In this document: piece by piece, positions 13,401-25,100 of the stretch
How the letters are laid out: the number at the start of each line of letters is the position of its first letter
Position numbering within the stretch: position 1 is the stretch's first letter
Assembly: GCF_032854445.1 (NCBI RefSeq)
Contig: NC_088300.1
Coordinates: 6,944,001-7,008,000, forward strand
Length of the DNA: 64,000 nt
Reading direction: 5' to 3'
DNA from: Liolophura sinensis
Taxonomy: Eukaryota; Mollusca; Polyplacophora; Chitonida; Chitonidae
Translations under genes and position numbers: made by a program
The notes under the pieces: model-generated
The model's input: only the letters and a program-made list of their open reading frames with translations
What the model was told of the DNA's origin: nothing
Databases searched by the model: none

Positions 13401-15135
13401 AGGAATTAGGTGATAAAAATATAACATGCAACTCTACACTGTTTATTATCAATTATTATACCACTGTCCTGTTATATTTTAAAGCAAGGTCATTGTGATC
13501 AGGCAAGAAATTAGATTCACAATCACAAAATGACACATATAATGATCTTGTTTTGCAACTTCGGGCTCTTGATTGAAATCACCAAACTTTGGCGATTCTA
13601 ATAAAAGTGGATAATATATGCCCATGTCTTTTAACACGATGCAGAGGGCGTGGATTGTTTACTTATCTTCCATGTATGATAAGTAAAAGGAAATAAAACT
13701 ACATTAATGAAAAATGAACACAGGAGTTATCCATCTAAAAAAAAATTTGGAGCAACATGAAATCTCCAGCATGAGAGCTCAAACCAAGGGAGACAACTCT
13801 GAGAGACTTACACTTTCATCCCAAGCTTCTCTTGTAGCTGCTGCAGCTCCTCAAATGACATCTGTGATAGTTCTGGGTGAAAAAAAAAAAACAAACAAAC
13901 AATATTTCAGATTGTCTGAAACAGCCTTTAAACTATCTATGTAACAAGTTTCCCATAGTTTCTATTCTTTACTTGAATGACACAGATGGAAATACACAGA
14001 ACTTGACACATAAACTCATTTTAACATACAAGTACATCCTGTAGAGTCTCGGTACTCGGTGTATATGGAGATTAAAATTTCTCTCATTATGATGTAAGAT
14101 GAACATTGTGAAAAGACTTTTTTCTTTTAATGCACTTCTCATTTTTGTACATACCTGCTTTCACAGCTATCTGAAAGAGACAAAAATTTTATTTATTTAT
14201 TTATTTGTTTGATTGGTGTTTTCTGCCGTACTCAAGAATATTTCACTTATACGATGGCGGCCAGCATTGTGGCGGGGAAACCGGGCCGAGCCCAGGGGAA
14301 ACCCACGACCATCCGCAGGTTGCTGTCAGACCTTCCCACTTACGGCCGGGGAAAGGAAATAAGAAGTATTGCAACAAATCACAGTTCTATGGTAAAATTT
14401 TCTGCTACAAATACCTGCAATCTCTACAGAGTAGCAAAAGCCTGTCTAACTTTGAAATAATTTTTGAGAGAAACAACAATGGAAAGCAGCTGGGAAAGAG
14501 AAAGGAATTCCTTCCTAAAATTATTTTACCATCAATATTTGTTTGGAGTTTCACATTTTGCTGCTATAGGTTTTGGGGTAGTTGAAAGAAGGGGGGTATT
14601 TCTGCAAGCTACAAAGCCCCACAAATTTTGTTACATAAAAGTGAATACCCTGGTGAAGACCTATTGGGTTGAAAGCCCCTTTTGTTACTCAGTCAGTTAT
14701 TATTTATGTCCGGATACAGATGACAAATCTCACCAATTCACTTTCCTCATCTGACCGATCTTCATCCACCACAGATTCACTTGGAGGCTCTGTTGGGCTA
14801 TTCAGCCTTTGAGAAATGTCGGCTATTTCAGTGTCATCAGCAGGTTTACTGTCATAAGACTCACTGTCTGTCTTTGTCCCCTCATCACAGTCTAAAGCAT
14901 CTGAATCAATATTCACCAATTGTTCAGATTTGGAGATTTTCCTCTTTCTTGAGAGTCCACGTGTGTCTTTTACTTCATATGGAGAACTCAACCCATCCTT
15001 TATTTCATGCTTCTTTTCCCTCCTGAGTTTTTTAAGTTTCTTTTTTTCTTTCCTGTTTGACAGAAACCTTCCATCTAAATTATCATAGCCTTTTGATAGT
15101 ATTTCATTTTCTGAAAGATCTTCCATCTTCTCCAT
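7359..15135 (-). CDS. RRP36: Ribosomal RNA processing protein 36 (RRP36), 9 coding exons
   Basis: RRP36 is a nucleolar component of the 90S pre-ribosome needed for the early cleavages that release 18S rRNA (family knowledge). I assembled the coding sequence in transcript order as 15135-14734, 14170-14155, 13872-13814, 13239-13157, 11673-11607, 10719-10615, 9438-9364, 8291-8174 and 7486-7359. All introns are GT/AG and all phases agree. The total is 1053 nt, 350 aa plus TGA. An acidic/basic low-complexity N-terminus (residues 1-134) is followed by the family hallmarks MSFEELQQLQ, the DPRFDERSG block, a Lys/Glu-rich coiled-coil stretch and the C-terminal KKPFFLKKS motif with a basic tail. Human RRP36 is about 259 aa, so the excess lies in the N-terminal extension. 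The start ATG has an AG acceptor shortly upstream (about 15163), so a 5'UTR intron is likely. The introns hold a SINE, a MITE, a palindrome and two minisatellites. Confidence 0.93.
7618..7662 (-). mobile_element. Decayed SINE fragment
   Basis: ACGATGGCAGACAGTATTAT and GGGTGGAGAAAAC match the SINE body with several substitutions. It lies inside RRP36 intron 8. Confidence 0.5.
8174..8291 (-). CDS. RRP36: RRP36 coding exon 8 (KKPFFLKK motif)
   Basis: It encodes a Gln/Lys/Glu-rich helix followed by VAQGKKPFFLKK, the family's signature. The acceptor is ttcaaag|GGC and the donor AAGT|gtaagt (phase 1). Confidence 0.94.
8400..9030. repeat. Dispersed repeat family (as at 4090-4970)
   Basis: The blocks GAAAATCAATCGGGTTCTTC, CATGACAAAGTGTGAATGTG and the ending GGATGGACAGACAG match the left-hand family. 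It lies in RRP36 intron 7. Confidence 0.7.
9364..9438 (-). CDS. RRP36: RRP36 coding exon 7
   Basis: Twenty-five codons, beginning KLKKQLNKAKDAEAKAK and ending LLNRM, a predicted coiled coil matching the KKQLKK region of the family. Splice sites are ttccag|AAA and ATG|gtaggt. Confidence 0.92.
9657..9977. mobile_element. MITE-like element with TTAA ends
   Basis: A 321-bp non-coding element bounded by TTAA. Imperfect terminal inverted repeats run TTAAAGGGACACACTGCCGA at the left and the complement of TTCGGCGTTATATCCCTTTAA at the right. The TTAA target suggests mobilisation by a piggyBac-type transposase (inference). It lies in RRP36 intron 6. Confidence 0.7.
10261..10420. repeat. 160-bp near-perfect palindrome (fold-back)
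   Basis: The arms begin AACATCACACAGTTTGTACA and end as its exact complement. They stay nearly identical for about 64 bp around a ~30-bp centre. It lies in RRP36 intron 6. Confidence 0.92.
10615..10719 (-). CDS. RRP36: RRP36 coding exon 6 (DPRFD block)
   Basis: Thirty-five codons in phase 0 starting VIRDPRFDERSGAYDEKLF, the most diagnostic RRP36 segment. The acceptor is ccatag|GTG and the donor CAG|gtggga. A decayed, expanded copy of this exon lies just upstream in the intron (see the repeat at 10741-11115). Confidence 0.95.
10741..11115 (-). repeat. Decayed copy of RRP36 exon 6 expanded into a ~67-bp tandem array
   Basis: Read on the minus strand, the block starts with a copy of exon 6 (CCAGATTTGATAAAGGGTCA against exon CCAGATTTGATGAGAGGTCC). 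It then repeats TCATGAGAGGTCAG...GATGAGATA units and ends with AAGAAGTCTCACTCATTCAT, matching exon AAGAAGTCTTACTCGTTCAT. About five dimeric units are present. Confidence 0.8.
11607..11673 (-). CDS. RRP36: RRP36 coding exon 5
   Basis: It encodes PMEITSKKRVSRFRHVIPTK and then KR, matching the conserved block that precedes DPRFD in the family. The acceptor is ttacag|G, immediately downstream (in transcript) of the 44-bp array. The donor is AGG|gtgtga. Confidence 0.92.
11690..12995 (-). repeat. 44-bp minisatellite anchored at the RRP36 exon 5 acceptor
   Basis: About 29 units (plus-strand core CAGGTAAATGTAGGAGAGGT). The unit nearest exon 5 merges into its branch/pyrimidine region: minus-strand CTGACTTACGTGCTTGTATC then TTGTTACAG|G. 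Distal units (12500-12995) are more diverged. Confidence 0.9.
13157..13239 (-). CDS. RRP36: RRP36 coding exon 4
   Basis: A basic segment beginning VMHGKAS and ending RRESKS plus two nucleotides. The acceptor is catcag|GTGATG and the donor GCAT|gtaagt. Confidence 0.85.
13345..13402 (-). mobile_element. SINE fragment
   Basis: AGGGGAAACACACAAATATC and CGCAGGTTCCTGTCAGACC match the SINE body. It lies in RRP36 intron 3. Confidence 0.65.
13814..13872 (-). CDS. RRP36: RRP36 coding exon 3
   Basis: It encodes LSQMSFEELQQLQEKLGMK, the conserved MSFEEL helix of the family. The acceptor is cacccag|AA. The donor that keeps frame is AAA|gtgtaagt; the overlapping stronger-looking GT|gtaagt would give a stop in exon 4. 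Confidence 0.9.
14155..14170 (-). CDS. RRP36: RRP36 coding exon 2 (16-nt microexon)
   Basis: The sequence ctctttcag|ATAGCTGTGAAAGCAG|gtatgt has good splice sites on both sides. It encodes IAVKA plus one nucleotide. It is the piece that reconciles the phase-0 end of exon 1 with the phase-1 start of exon 3; splicing exon 1 directly to exon 3 would break the frame before MSFEEL. Confidence 0.82.
14188..14353 (-). mobile_element. SINE copy in RRP36 intron 1
   Basis: It starts from a (TTTA)n tail and runs through the conserved body to CTTACGGCCGGGG. The tRNA-like head is missing. Confidence 0.9.
14734..15135 (-). CDS. RRP36: RRP36 coding exon 1
   Basis: This exon encodes residues 1-134, a charged stretch rich in Lys/Arg then Asp/Glu/Ser and typical of nucleolar proteins. 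It ends in phase 0 at donor TTG|gtgaga. Because conservation here is low, the start codon rests on the first in-frame ATG after the upstream acceptor. Confidence 0.85.
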
Positions 15136-15257
15136 GTTTCACATCACATGCATCAAAGGCAATCTGAAATAGGAACAGATTTATACAGAACTGACAAATT
15201 TCTTGTATTTCTTAATTACTAATTACAGTATCTACATTTCAACAAGGTCTATCTTAT

Positions 15258-15368
15258 AGATTATTTATTTATCTGATTGGTGTTTTACGCCACACTCAGG
15301 AATATTTCACTTATGTGATGGCTGCCCACATTATGGTGGGAGGAAACCAGGCAGAGCCCGAGGGGACT
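15258..15368 (-). mobile_element. SINE copy, truncated
   Basis: ATCTGATTGGTGTTTTACGC through to GGCAGAGCCCGAGGGG. A second, more decayed relative follows at about 15427-15530. Confidence 0.8.
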
Positions 15369-15530
15369 CTTACAGAGTAAGACAGTGTACTGTACATGTA
15401 TGTTGGAAATAACAAGTCTTGCTTGAATAGATTGATTGATTGTTAGACTGACAATTATGAGTTGTAATCCGAATATTTCACTCATATGACAATGGTTAGT
15501 GTTATGAGTGGCAGAAACTGTCCACGTAAG

Positions 15531-16980
15531 GGGCTTAATTGATGACAAAAAACATGACATAGGTGATATTATGGGATGGAACAGCCAGAAAATAATGGTC
15601 CTGTGTCCAGATAAATCAGTAATCTATGTGCTGAAATTTTGATGGATTATGTCTGCATTGTGCATATTGTCGACAAACTGTTGTGGAGAAATGCTATATT
15701 TTTAAAATCGGTGAAACAATGTTACATCCTCTCTGCGCTCACCAAAGCCACCGTAACACACTTCATTTTGAAGTCTACAACTGCTGCAATATTTCACTGA
15801 CACAGATGGGAACTACTAGCCACAAAAATGGTCCACCTGTGTGGTCAAAAGTCACTAATTCATTTCCGTAAAATTTTATACGGTGCCAAATGCTACCAAA
15901 GTCATTAGTCATTGTCTACACACAGGATGCTGCCGCCATTACAGGGTTGGTTTCATATTAACATGGGGTGATGATCTTGGAGACGCGCAGGCTGCTTAGG
16001 AATAAAGGTGAGGTCGCCTAATTTGTGGCGCACACATTTGTGCAGGTCTCTACTTTTACAGGAGACACACGATGAGTGCCTAAGGTGCAGGTTGGCAGAA
16101 CTCTGGCACTACTTCAAAGAAAACAAACAGAACGCTGTCTAGCTCTACCCTGCCGGATTAGCAAAAGTGTAGAGGTATGTGGAGCTATGTGTAACCGAAG
16201 CAGTCATCTCCTGTCAACGAATGTGTGTATGAAAAAAGACCACAGAGGCCACTTTACTTAATATAATTTTTGCACAAATGTAAGTGGTAACTGTACGCGT
16301 TTTTCACACTTACATGCACATATGCGTGGATTCGAATACAGCCAGAAACTCAGGGATCAAGGTTATGTCATTATCTATGCGCCAATTTTCGTGCCACGAG
16401 ACACCGTGTACATCCCTACAGTAAGTCCTAAAATACCTGTACTCTTTGTTAGCGACTGTATCTGATGTAAAAGATGCTTTTCCTCTTATAACAGTTATAT
16501 TCTGAGAAAAGTCTCCTACTCTAAAAGTCTTAGTTGCTACCTTGTACCTGCTCAACACACAAACATGCCGTCACCGCCTCAAAGTCATCATTTTATTCCC
16601 AGCCGCGCTTCGCCAAAACAAAAGAAAAATAATAAAAAAAAGAAAAACAAAAACAAAAAAATTAAAAAATAAATAAAAAAGACGATAACCGCTTAACTTC
16701 AAGAAAGGCTAGCATGTCAGTCTGCAAGTTTTTTGCGAATTAGCGAACCATCCACAATGACATAAGAAAAATAACATCATTTAAATTCAGTCCAAAGTTG
16801 TAGGATCAAGGGAGGTAACAAGGGCCCAGATACTATTCTAGGCCTACTTATATTTTTCCAGCAGTCGTGTTAATTTCTAATCTACCAAGTAAATTACATT
16901 CTAAAATTTCTCCTTGCAGTTAAAATTAACATCTGATACCCCACAAACTTCATGTAAGACCACCTTAATGGTCATGCTGT
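15531..16980. other. Intergenic; no gene supported
   Basis: An 82-codon minus-strand frame at 16310-16558 matches no family I recognise. A CpG-containing patch at about 16560-16620 with minus-strand donor GAGCAG|gtacaa could be the RRP36 5'UTR exon. An A-rich tract occupies 16618-16682. Confidence 0.4.
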
Positions 16981-16984
16981 CAAT

Positions 16985-17365
16985 CACTTACTGCCCCAGC
17001 ACTTGTGGAATCAAGAGACAGTTGTGGAGACAGTGCTGTCAAACACTTACTGCCCCAGCACTTGTGGAATCAAGAGACACTCGTGCAGACAGAAACGGTT
17101 GTGGAGTCTGACAGTTGTTGAGTCAGCTGTGGAGACAGAGACGGTTGTGTCGACAGAGACAGCTGTGAAGTCAGACAGCTGTGGAGTCAAGAGACAGATG
17201 TGGAGTCAGAGAAAGATGTGAAGTCAGAGGCACTGGTGGAATGAGACAGTTGTGGAGTCAAGAGACAGATATAGAGTTAAGGAATAGTTGTGGAGTCAGA
17301 GATAACTGTGGAATAAGAGACAGCCGTGGAGTCAACAGACATTTGTGGAATTGGAGACAGTCACA
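16985..17365. repeat. Mixed short tandem repeats
   Basis: A ~62-bp direct duplication (ACTTACTGCCCCAGCACTTG) is followed by about 15 degenerate 16-20-bp units based on TGTGGAGTCAGAGACAG. Confidence 0.8.
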
Positions 17366-18299
17366 GAACCTTGCAGACTGCATGTCCGAGGCTACATGTT
17401 TCGTTTCACATTCTGTTTTACCATTCGTTTAACCAAACTTCATATGGTCAAACAGAATTTTTTGTATATAGGGTGTTACACTGAATACATCATATTGGTA
17501 CCATAACATGCTAAGATCATGCAGCTAATATTCTCACATAGCTAACATCAGACCTTCATGAGTAAATAATAACATCTTTAGTTCTGCCCAACCTTTGTAG
17601 TTTTCAGAACCAACAGAATTTCAGTTGAGGTACCGGTAAATCACTGAAGTCAGTCTAGATTATTAGTAAAGAGCTTACATCATCCACAAGACAAGAACAG
17701 ATATGATTTGTGAAATTATTTTTTACTAAGGATGGGCACACATAAAAATTTACACATTTTTTTCCTGTTTTTCCCCAATTCTTGGATTTTTTATGGTGTA
17801 CATGCAACATGTCAAAAAGAAATGTGAAGAACATGTAGTTAAATTTTGCAGAAAATTCATTCTTATCGTATAGAATGAAGAAGGACGGCTATATGTTGAT
17901 GGTATGAATTACTTTGTTGTGAGAATGCACAGATGGCATCACAGTTAACAACACTCAACGTGCATAGATCATACATCATACATGCAGTAACATAATTCAA
18001 TTCATTTGCTTCAGTCATAACTAAGTTAGCAAGTGTCCCAATAAACAATAGCACCTATGTTAAATGAATTTACCAGGATTCACACCACCAACTTGTAGAA
18101 CAAAACAATGTTAACATTGCAGTTGGCAACTTCTGAAACACTTGAGGTCCATGATGACCATAACACTCCATCCATCATATTGAGGCTTTTTTGTGGGAAG
18201 AAAAATAACCCAAAAGTCCAAAATAGATTCTGTTGAGGGCTCTACGACTCCAAGGGATCAGAAGCTGATTCCACAAAGCAATTTCTGAATAAAGTCAAG

Positions 18300-18550
18300 A
18301 TTTACAAAGGCTTTGTGGAATCAGAGTCAGTACCAGTAATGGCGTTGTGGAATCAGAGTCAGTACCGGTAATGGCGTTGTGGAATCAGAGTCAGTATCGG
18401 TAATGGCTTTGTGCAATCAGAGTCAGTACCGGTAATGGCGTTGTGGAATCAGACTCAGTACTGGTAATGGCTTTGTGGAATCAGAGTCAGTACCAGTAAT
18501 GGCGTTGTGCAATCAGACTCAGTACTGGTAATGGCTTTGTGCAATCAGAT
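18300..18550. repeat. 32-bp minisatellite, about 7-8 copies
   Basis: The unit includes TTGTGGAATCAGAGTCAGTA followed by CCGGTAATGGC. It lies between the ends of MUS81 and RRP36. Confidence 0.88.
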
Positions 18551-19121
18551 CCAGAACAATAACATTTCTCTCAGAATGGGTTCTTGGGCAGGAAATATTT
18601 TTTTAGGACGTTTGTCCACTGTATTAACATCCATATGATTATATCAATTGATCTTTGCCCATTAGTTATTTTCAATGACACTTCATAGAACAGCTTCCGA
18701 GGAGGAGTACACCAGAGGCAAACGTCACTTAATATCATTTACTTAAATCAAATAAAGGCAAGAAGGTGGCACTGGAAGAAGGTATGGTATGTTTGCAACA
18801 ATTCTCCTGTTCCTCCAGAGAAGCTAGCTGAATTCAGCTTGATAAATCACTGACAAGCGAGTTCATCACAAGTGTCTATAGGTTGCCCGACCACTCGAAC
18901 CATGCCACTGCATTCTGCACACTACTGTCAACACTGCCGAGGGTGGAATAGACCACTGTCCAAAATTTGTTCACTGCTTCTCTCATCACAGTCATCTTGT
19001 GCCTTGTACAACAGCTCACATCATTCACGCACTGAGACATAAAATACATCCTGTATTATCCTGTATCAACTTGTATCTTGGTTGTGGTATCTTTGGTAAA
19101 AACCATAACAGATGTCCCCCC

Positions 19122-19188
19122 TCATGTCAAAGGTCGGTTGGTACAGTAGAGGTTATAAAACTGTCTACTGACTGCCATGCCCAGGCCC
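19122..19188 (-). CDS. MUS81: MUS81 coding exon 20 and stop
   Basis: It encodes [20 protein letters not shown], then T and TGA, matching the conserved SRTLSQLYC...PLT terminus of the family. The acceptor is ttacacag|G. No clear AATAAA was found close downstream. Confidence 0.94.
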
Positions 19189-22100
19189 CTGTGTAAAATA
19201 CATAAAGTTTCATATCAGGTGTAGTTTATATAATATTCATAACAGATACTTAGTAACCCACGACCATCCTCAGGTAAGAAGGAAAACAATGCTTCATAGA
19301 TGTATCAAACATAAACATTTTGTACATTTCTAAATTAAAGGAATATCCTGGAGCTATAGATTGTTACGTGAGAATGCTCGTGTATAAACGCTGGGAACAT
19401 CCGATTGGGCAATGGTTAAAGTCAATCTACATATACATGGGCTTGCAAGTACCAACAACTGTTAACTCAGCAGCTGCTTGGAGATGAGCTGACAAACTTT
19501 ACATTATGTTATGTACAGATATGTATAGCATATTGGTGGAGGACAAGTGGTCCTCAATGAATGATAGACTTCATAACTGAGCTACACTGGTGAACTGACT
19601 CCTTGGCTCCATCAATCTCACTTGCATTCTTCATAGCTTACCTCCCAGCTTTCCCAGTTTTGATTTTACTCAACAATTCTTCCTTTTCCTTTTCTGTGCA
19701 ACAAGCATTATATGCTGCTATCAAACTGAAAAATAACAAATTTCATCCACATAAAACAGAGCTTGAGTAAGTAGATTACATATGAAAAGCAGTAACAGCA
19801 GTACTTTGTGATGTGAATGAATACTGTGCTCCTCTTTAAAATAAATGCAGATGTTTCTGTTACTATGACAATATACAATGTACTCCAACCTAGTGATCTT
19901 GTAAAAAACAAAGAGATTTAGAAGAGCTAGAAGTTTGGTGGTTATCTTGTGATCATGCAGTACATGTAGAGAGCAGGACAGGGTGGAAGTTTGGTGGTTA
20001 TCTTGTGATCATGCAGTGCACATAGACAGCTGGACAGGGTGGAAGTTTGGTGGTTATCTTGTGATCATGCAGTACATATTGAGAGCTGGACAGGGTGGAA
20101 GTTTGGTGGTTATCTTGTGATCATGCAGTACATGTAGAGAGCTGGACATGATGGAAGTTTGGTGGTTATCTTGTGATCATGCAGTACATATAGAGAGCTG
20201 GACATGATGGAAGTTTGGTGGTTATCTTGTGATCATGCAGTACATATAGAGAGCTGGACAGGGTGGAAGTTTGGTGGTTATCTTGTGATCATGCAGTACA
20301 TATAGAGAGCTGGACAGGGTGGAAGTTTGGTGGTTATCTTGTGATCATGCAGTACATATAGAGAGCTGGACAGGGTGGAAGTTTGGTGGTTATCTTGTGA
20401 TCATGCAGTACATGTAGAGAGCTGGACAGGGTGGAAGTTTGGTGGTTATCTTGTGATCATGCAGTACATGTAGAGAGCTGGACAGGGTGGAAGTTTGGTG
20501 GTTATCTTGTGATCATGCAGTGCATATTGAGAGCTGGACATGATGGAAGTTTGGTGGTTATCTTGTGATCATGCAGTGCACATAGACAGCTGGACAGGGT
20601 GGAAGTTTGGTGGTTATCTTGTGATCATGCAGTACATGTAGAGAGCTGGACAGGGTGGAAGTTTGGTGGTTATCTTGTGATCATGCAGTACATGTAGAGA
20701 GCTGAAAATGATGGAAGTTTGGGGGTTATCTTGTGATCATGCAGTACATATAGAGAGCTGGACATGATGGAAGTTTGGTGGTTATCTTGTGGTCATGCAG
20801 TACATATAGAGAGCAGGACAGGGTGGAAGTTTGGTGGTTATCTTGTGATCATGCGGTACATGTAGAGAGCAGGACAGGGTGGAAGTTTGGTGGTTATCTT
20901 GTGATCATGCAGTGCATATTGAGAGCTGGACATGATGGAAGTTTGGTGGTTATCTTGTGATCATGCAGTACACATAGACAGCTGGACAGGGTGGAAGTTT
21001 GGTGGTTATCTTGTGATCATGCAGTACATGTAGAGAGCAGGACAGGGTGGAAGTTTGGTGGTTATCTTGTGATCATGCAGTGCATATTGAGAGCTGGACA
21101 TGATGGAAGTTTGGTGGTTATCTTGTGATCATGCAGTGCACAGACAGCTGGACAGGGTGGAAGTTTGGTGGTTATCTTGTGATCATGCAGTACATGTAGA
21201 GAGCTGGACATGATGGAAGTTTGGTGGTTATCTTGTGATCATGCAGTACATATTGAGAGCTGGACAGGGTGGAAGTTTGGTGGTTATCTTGTGATCATGC
21301 AGTACATATAGAGAGCTGGACAGGGTGGAAGTTTGGTGGTTATCTTGTGATCATGCAGTACATGTGGAGAGTTGGACAGTGTTGAAGTTTGGTGGTTATC
21401 TTGTGATCATGCAGTACATGTAGAGAGCTGGACAGTGTTGACGTTTGGTGTTTATCTTGTGATCATGCAGTACACGTAGAGAGCTGGACAGGGTGGAAGT
21501 TTGGTGGTTATCTTGTGATCATGCAGTACATGTAGAGAGCTGGACAGGGTGGAAGTTTGGTGGTTATCTTGTGATCATGCAGTACATGTAGAGAGCTGGA
21601 CAGGGTGGAAGTTTGGTGGTTATCTTGTGATCATGCAGTACATGTAGAGAGCTGGACAGGGTGGAAGTTTGGTGGTTATCTTGTGATCATGCAGTACATG
21701 TAGAGAGCTGGACAGGGTGGAAGTTTGGTGGTTATCTTGTTATCACGTATAACATGAAGTAAGCGAGAGGGGGTGGAAATTTTAGTGGGTTATCTGGAGG
21801 GTGTGGGGTACATGAAGTGAGGAAGTGGCTGATTTAGTGGGTTACCTGAAAGGTGTGGGGTACATGAAGTGAGGAAGTGGCTGATTTAGTGGGTTACCTG
21901 GAGGGTGTGGGGGTACATGAAGTGAGGAAGTGGCTGATTTAGTGGGTTACCTGGAGGGTGTGGGGTACATGAAGTGAGCAAGTGGCTGATTTAGTGGGTT
22001 ACCTGAAAGGTGTGGGGTACATGAAGTGAGGAAGTGGCTGATTTAGTGGGTTACCTGGAGGGTGTGGGGTACATGAAGTGAGCAAGTGGCTGATTTAGTG

Positions 22101-25100
22101 GGTTACCTGAAAGGTGTGGGGTACATGAAGTGAGCTAGTGGCTGATTTAGTGGGTTACCTGGAGGGTGTGGGGATACATAAGTGAGGAAGTGGCTGATTT
22201 AGTGGGTTACCTGGAGGGTGTGGGGTACATGAAGTGAGGAAGTGGCTGATTTAGTGGGTTACCTGGAGGGTGTGGGTTACATAAGTGAGGAAGTGGCTGA
22301 TTTAGTGGGTTACCTGGAGGGTGTGGGGTACATAAGTGAGGAAGTGGCTGATTTAGTGGGTTACCTGGAGGGTGTGGGGTACATGAAGTGAGGAAGTGGC
22401 TGATTTAGTGGGTTACCTGGAGGGTGTGGGGTACATGAAGTGAATAAGTGATTGATAGAGGTTTTAGTGGGTTACCTGGAGGATGTGGGGTACATGAAGT
22501 GAGGAAGTGGCTGATGGAGGTTTTAGTGGGTTACCTGGAGGGTGTGGGTTACATAAGTGAGGAAGTGGCTGATTTAGTGGTTACCTGGAGGGTGTGAGTT
22601 ACATAAGTGAGGAAGTGGCTGATTTAGTGGGTTACCTGGAGGGTGTGGGGTACATAAGTGAGGAAGGGGCTGATTTAGTGGGTTACCTGGAGGGTGTGGG
22701 GTATATGAAGTGAGGAAGTGGCTGATTTAGTGGGTTACCTGGAGGGTGTTGGGTACATTAAGTGAGCAAGTGGCTGATGGAGGTTTTAGTGGGTTACCTG
22801 GAGGGTCTGGGGTACATGAAGTGAGCAAGTGCCTGATTTAGTGGGTTACCTGGAGGGTGTGGGGTACATAAGTGAGGAAGTGGCTGATTTAGTTGGTTAC
22901 CTGGAGGATGTGGGGTACATGAAGTGATGAAGTGGCTGATGGAGGTTTTAGTGGGTTACCTGGAGGGTGTGGGTTACATAAGTGAGGAAGTGGCTGATTT
23001 ATTGGTCACCTGGAGGGTGTGAGTTACATAAGTGAGGAAGTGGCTGATTTAGTGGGTTACCTGGAGGGTGTGGGGTACATAAGTGAGGAAGTGGCTGATT
23101 TAGTGGGTTACCTGGAGGGTGTGGGGTACATGAAGTGAATAAGTGATTGATGGAGGTTGTAGTGGGTTACCTGGAGGGTGTGGGTTACATAAGTGAGGAA
23201 GTGGCTGATTTAGTGGTTACCTGGAGAGTGTGAGTTACATAAGTGAGGAAGTGGCTGATTTAGTGGGTTACCTGGAGGGTGTGGGGTACATGAAGTGAGC
23301 AAGTAGCTGATTTAGTGGGTTACCTGGAGGGTGTGGGGTACATAAGTGAGGAAGTGGCTGATTTAGTGGGTTACCTGGAGGGTGTGGGGTACATGAAGAG
23401 AGGAAGTGGCTGATTTAGTGGTTACCTGGAGGGTGTGGGGTACATAAGTGAGGAAGTGGCTGATTTAGTGGGTTACCTGGAGGGTGTGGGGTACATGAAG
23501 TGAGCAAGCAGCTGATTTAGTGGGTTACCTGGAGGGTGTGGGGTACAGGTCTAGGATGCCCTTTGCACCCTCTGCTGACAAACGATACATCTGTATAATT
23601 TGTTTACCAAACATCTCTCGTATGGACAGATTCTGAAACAAACAAGAAATTATTGATAGACAATGACTGTAAATCTTGTGAGGTTGTGTTGTTTTCTTAA
23701 TGGTCAGTAAATGTGATGATAAATATAAAGCAATCTGTTCCATTTCCATCAGCTGAATGCTCAAGGTTAATCCCCAAACATGGTTTACAGGTGATTTCAA
23801 GATCACCAAAACTTTAAATACAAATATTTTTGAATAAATAACTCAGAACCTGAGCAACTATTTCCTTCAAAAGTATAATAAATATCACTTTGACAGCCAC
23901 GGAGTAAAACTGGTCAGCATGAAAACTGGTGAAACTGGTGTTGTCTTGTGTGAAGCATGAATATTACCTTTGTCTTGACACTGGCTTCATTGAACTCCTT
24001 GAACTCCATCAGACGTTGGTGCGGGTCTTTGATGTTGTAAGGTCCTGATATGTCAGGTAGAATGTCAGCAGGAAAAGCATCCAGGGTCTTGTCCTGTCAC
24101 AGACACCAGAGTCTAGTTTACACTACAGCTACAAGTATATGCACATTATCTCAGTTTCTGCTCTAAAATAGTCCTTATGTAGATGTATATTGTCTGAATC
24201 TGATAAAGACACCTTTTACTGTGGTAACAAGCATCTACATGTAAGTGGTTGCTGTCAAGGCAGGGCAAAAATATATTGCTGTAAGACTGGACCAAATTAG
24301 TATTGTCACTCATTGGCTGTCATTTGGGGAAACCCACGACCATCCGCAGGTTGCTGGAAGACCTTCCCACTTACGGCCGGAGAGGAAGCCAGCATGAGCT
24401 GGACTTGAACTCACAGCGACCGCATTGGTGAGAGGCTCCTGGGTCATTACGCTGCGCTAGCGCGCTAACCGACTGAGCCACGGAGGCCCCGCTGTCATTT
24501 GAACAGTCAAAAGTCTGTCCAAGTGCAAAATGTAAACACGAGTGGGACGGCACTCTGATCACCAGCTCAAAATAAATATTACGAAAAAAAACAAACAAAC
24601 ACGGGTTTGTTTGAAGAAATGTATATATTACATTTATTATTTTGTGGATTCTAAATGAAAACAAATTGCTGTGAACCAATTTTGCCACTGTTCCCACTTT
24701 TGTACGCGAAAGTGTGATGAAAATGGATACAAATGCAGCATCCCAGTGAGAGGGCTTACAAAAGTTATCTCCCTTGTTTCACGTGGGTGGGGTTAACTGT
24801 CAACGGTTGATCAGTCAAGTGGCATAATTAAAGGTGATCTGTCCAGGTTGATCAAACTTTTCTCGCAAAACTGACACAGTATATACTAGAGGTATCTGAA
24901 ACATGGAGTCAAAGTGATTTAAAGAATTAAAATATTAGATGTTGTAAAAAAAAAAAATAATTTCAAGGCCGACAGGCCGAGTTTTATGAAGCTTGGTATT
25001 CTCTACACGCTTATCTTCCCTTGATGTCCCCTTGGTTATGACGTCACAGTGGAGCCATGTCATTTTGTGCAGCTATGAGCTGTGCTAATCGCACACCAAA

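Noticed and set aside
16310-16558. 82-codon minus-strand frame
   Set aside because: No recognisable domain, no supporting splice partner, and length within chance expectation.
24400-24490. tRNA gene candidate on the minus strand
   Set aside because: A and B boxes are present, but the segment between them is too long for a tRNA and it continues into the SINE body. It is a SINE head.
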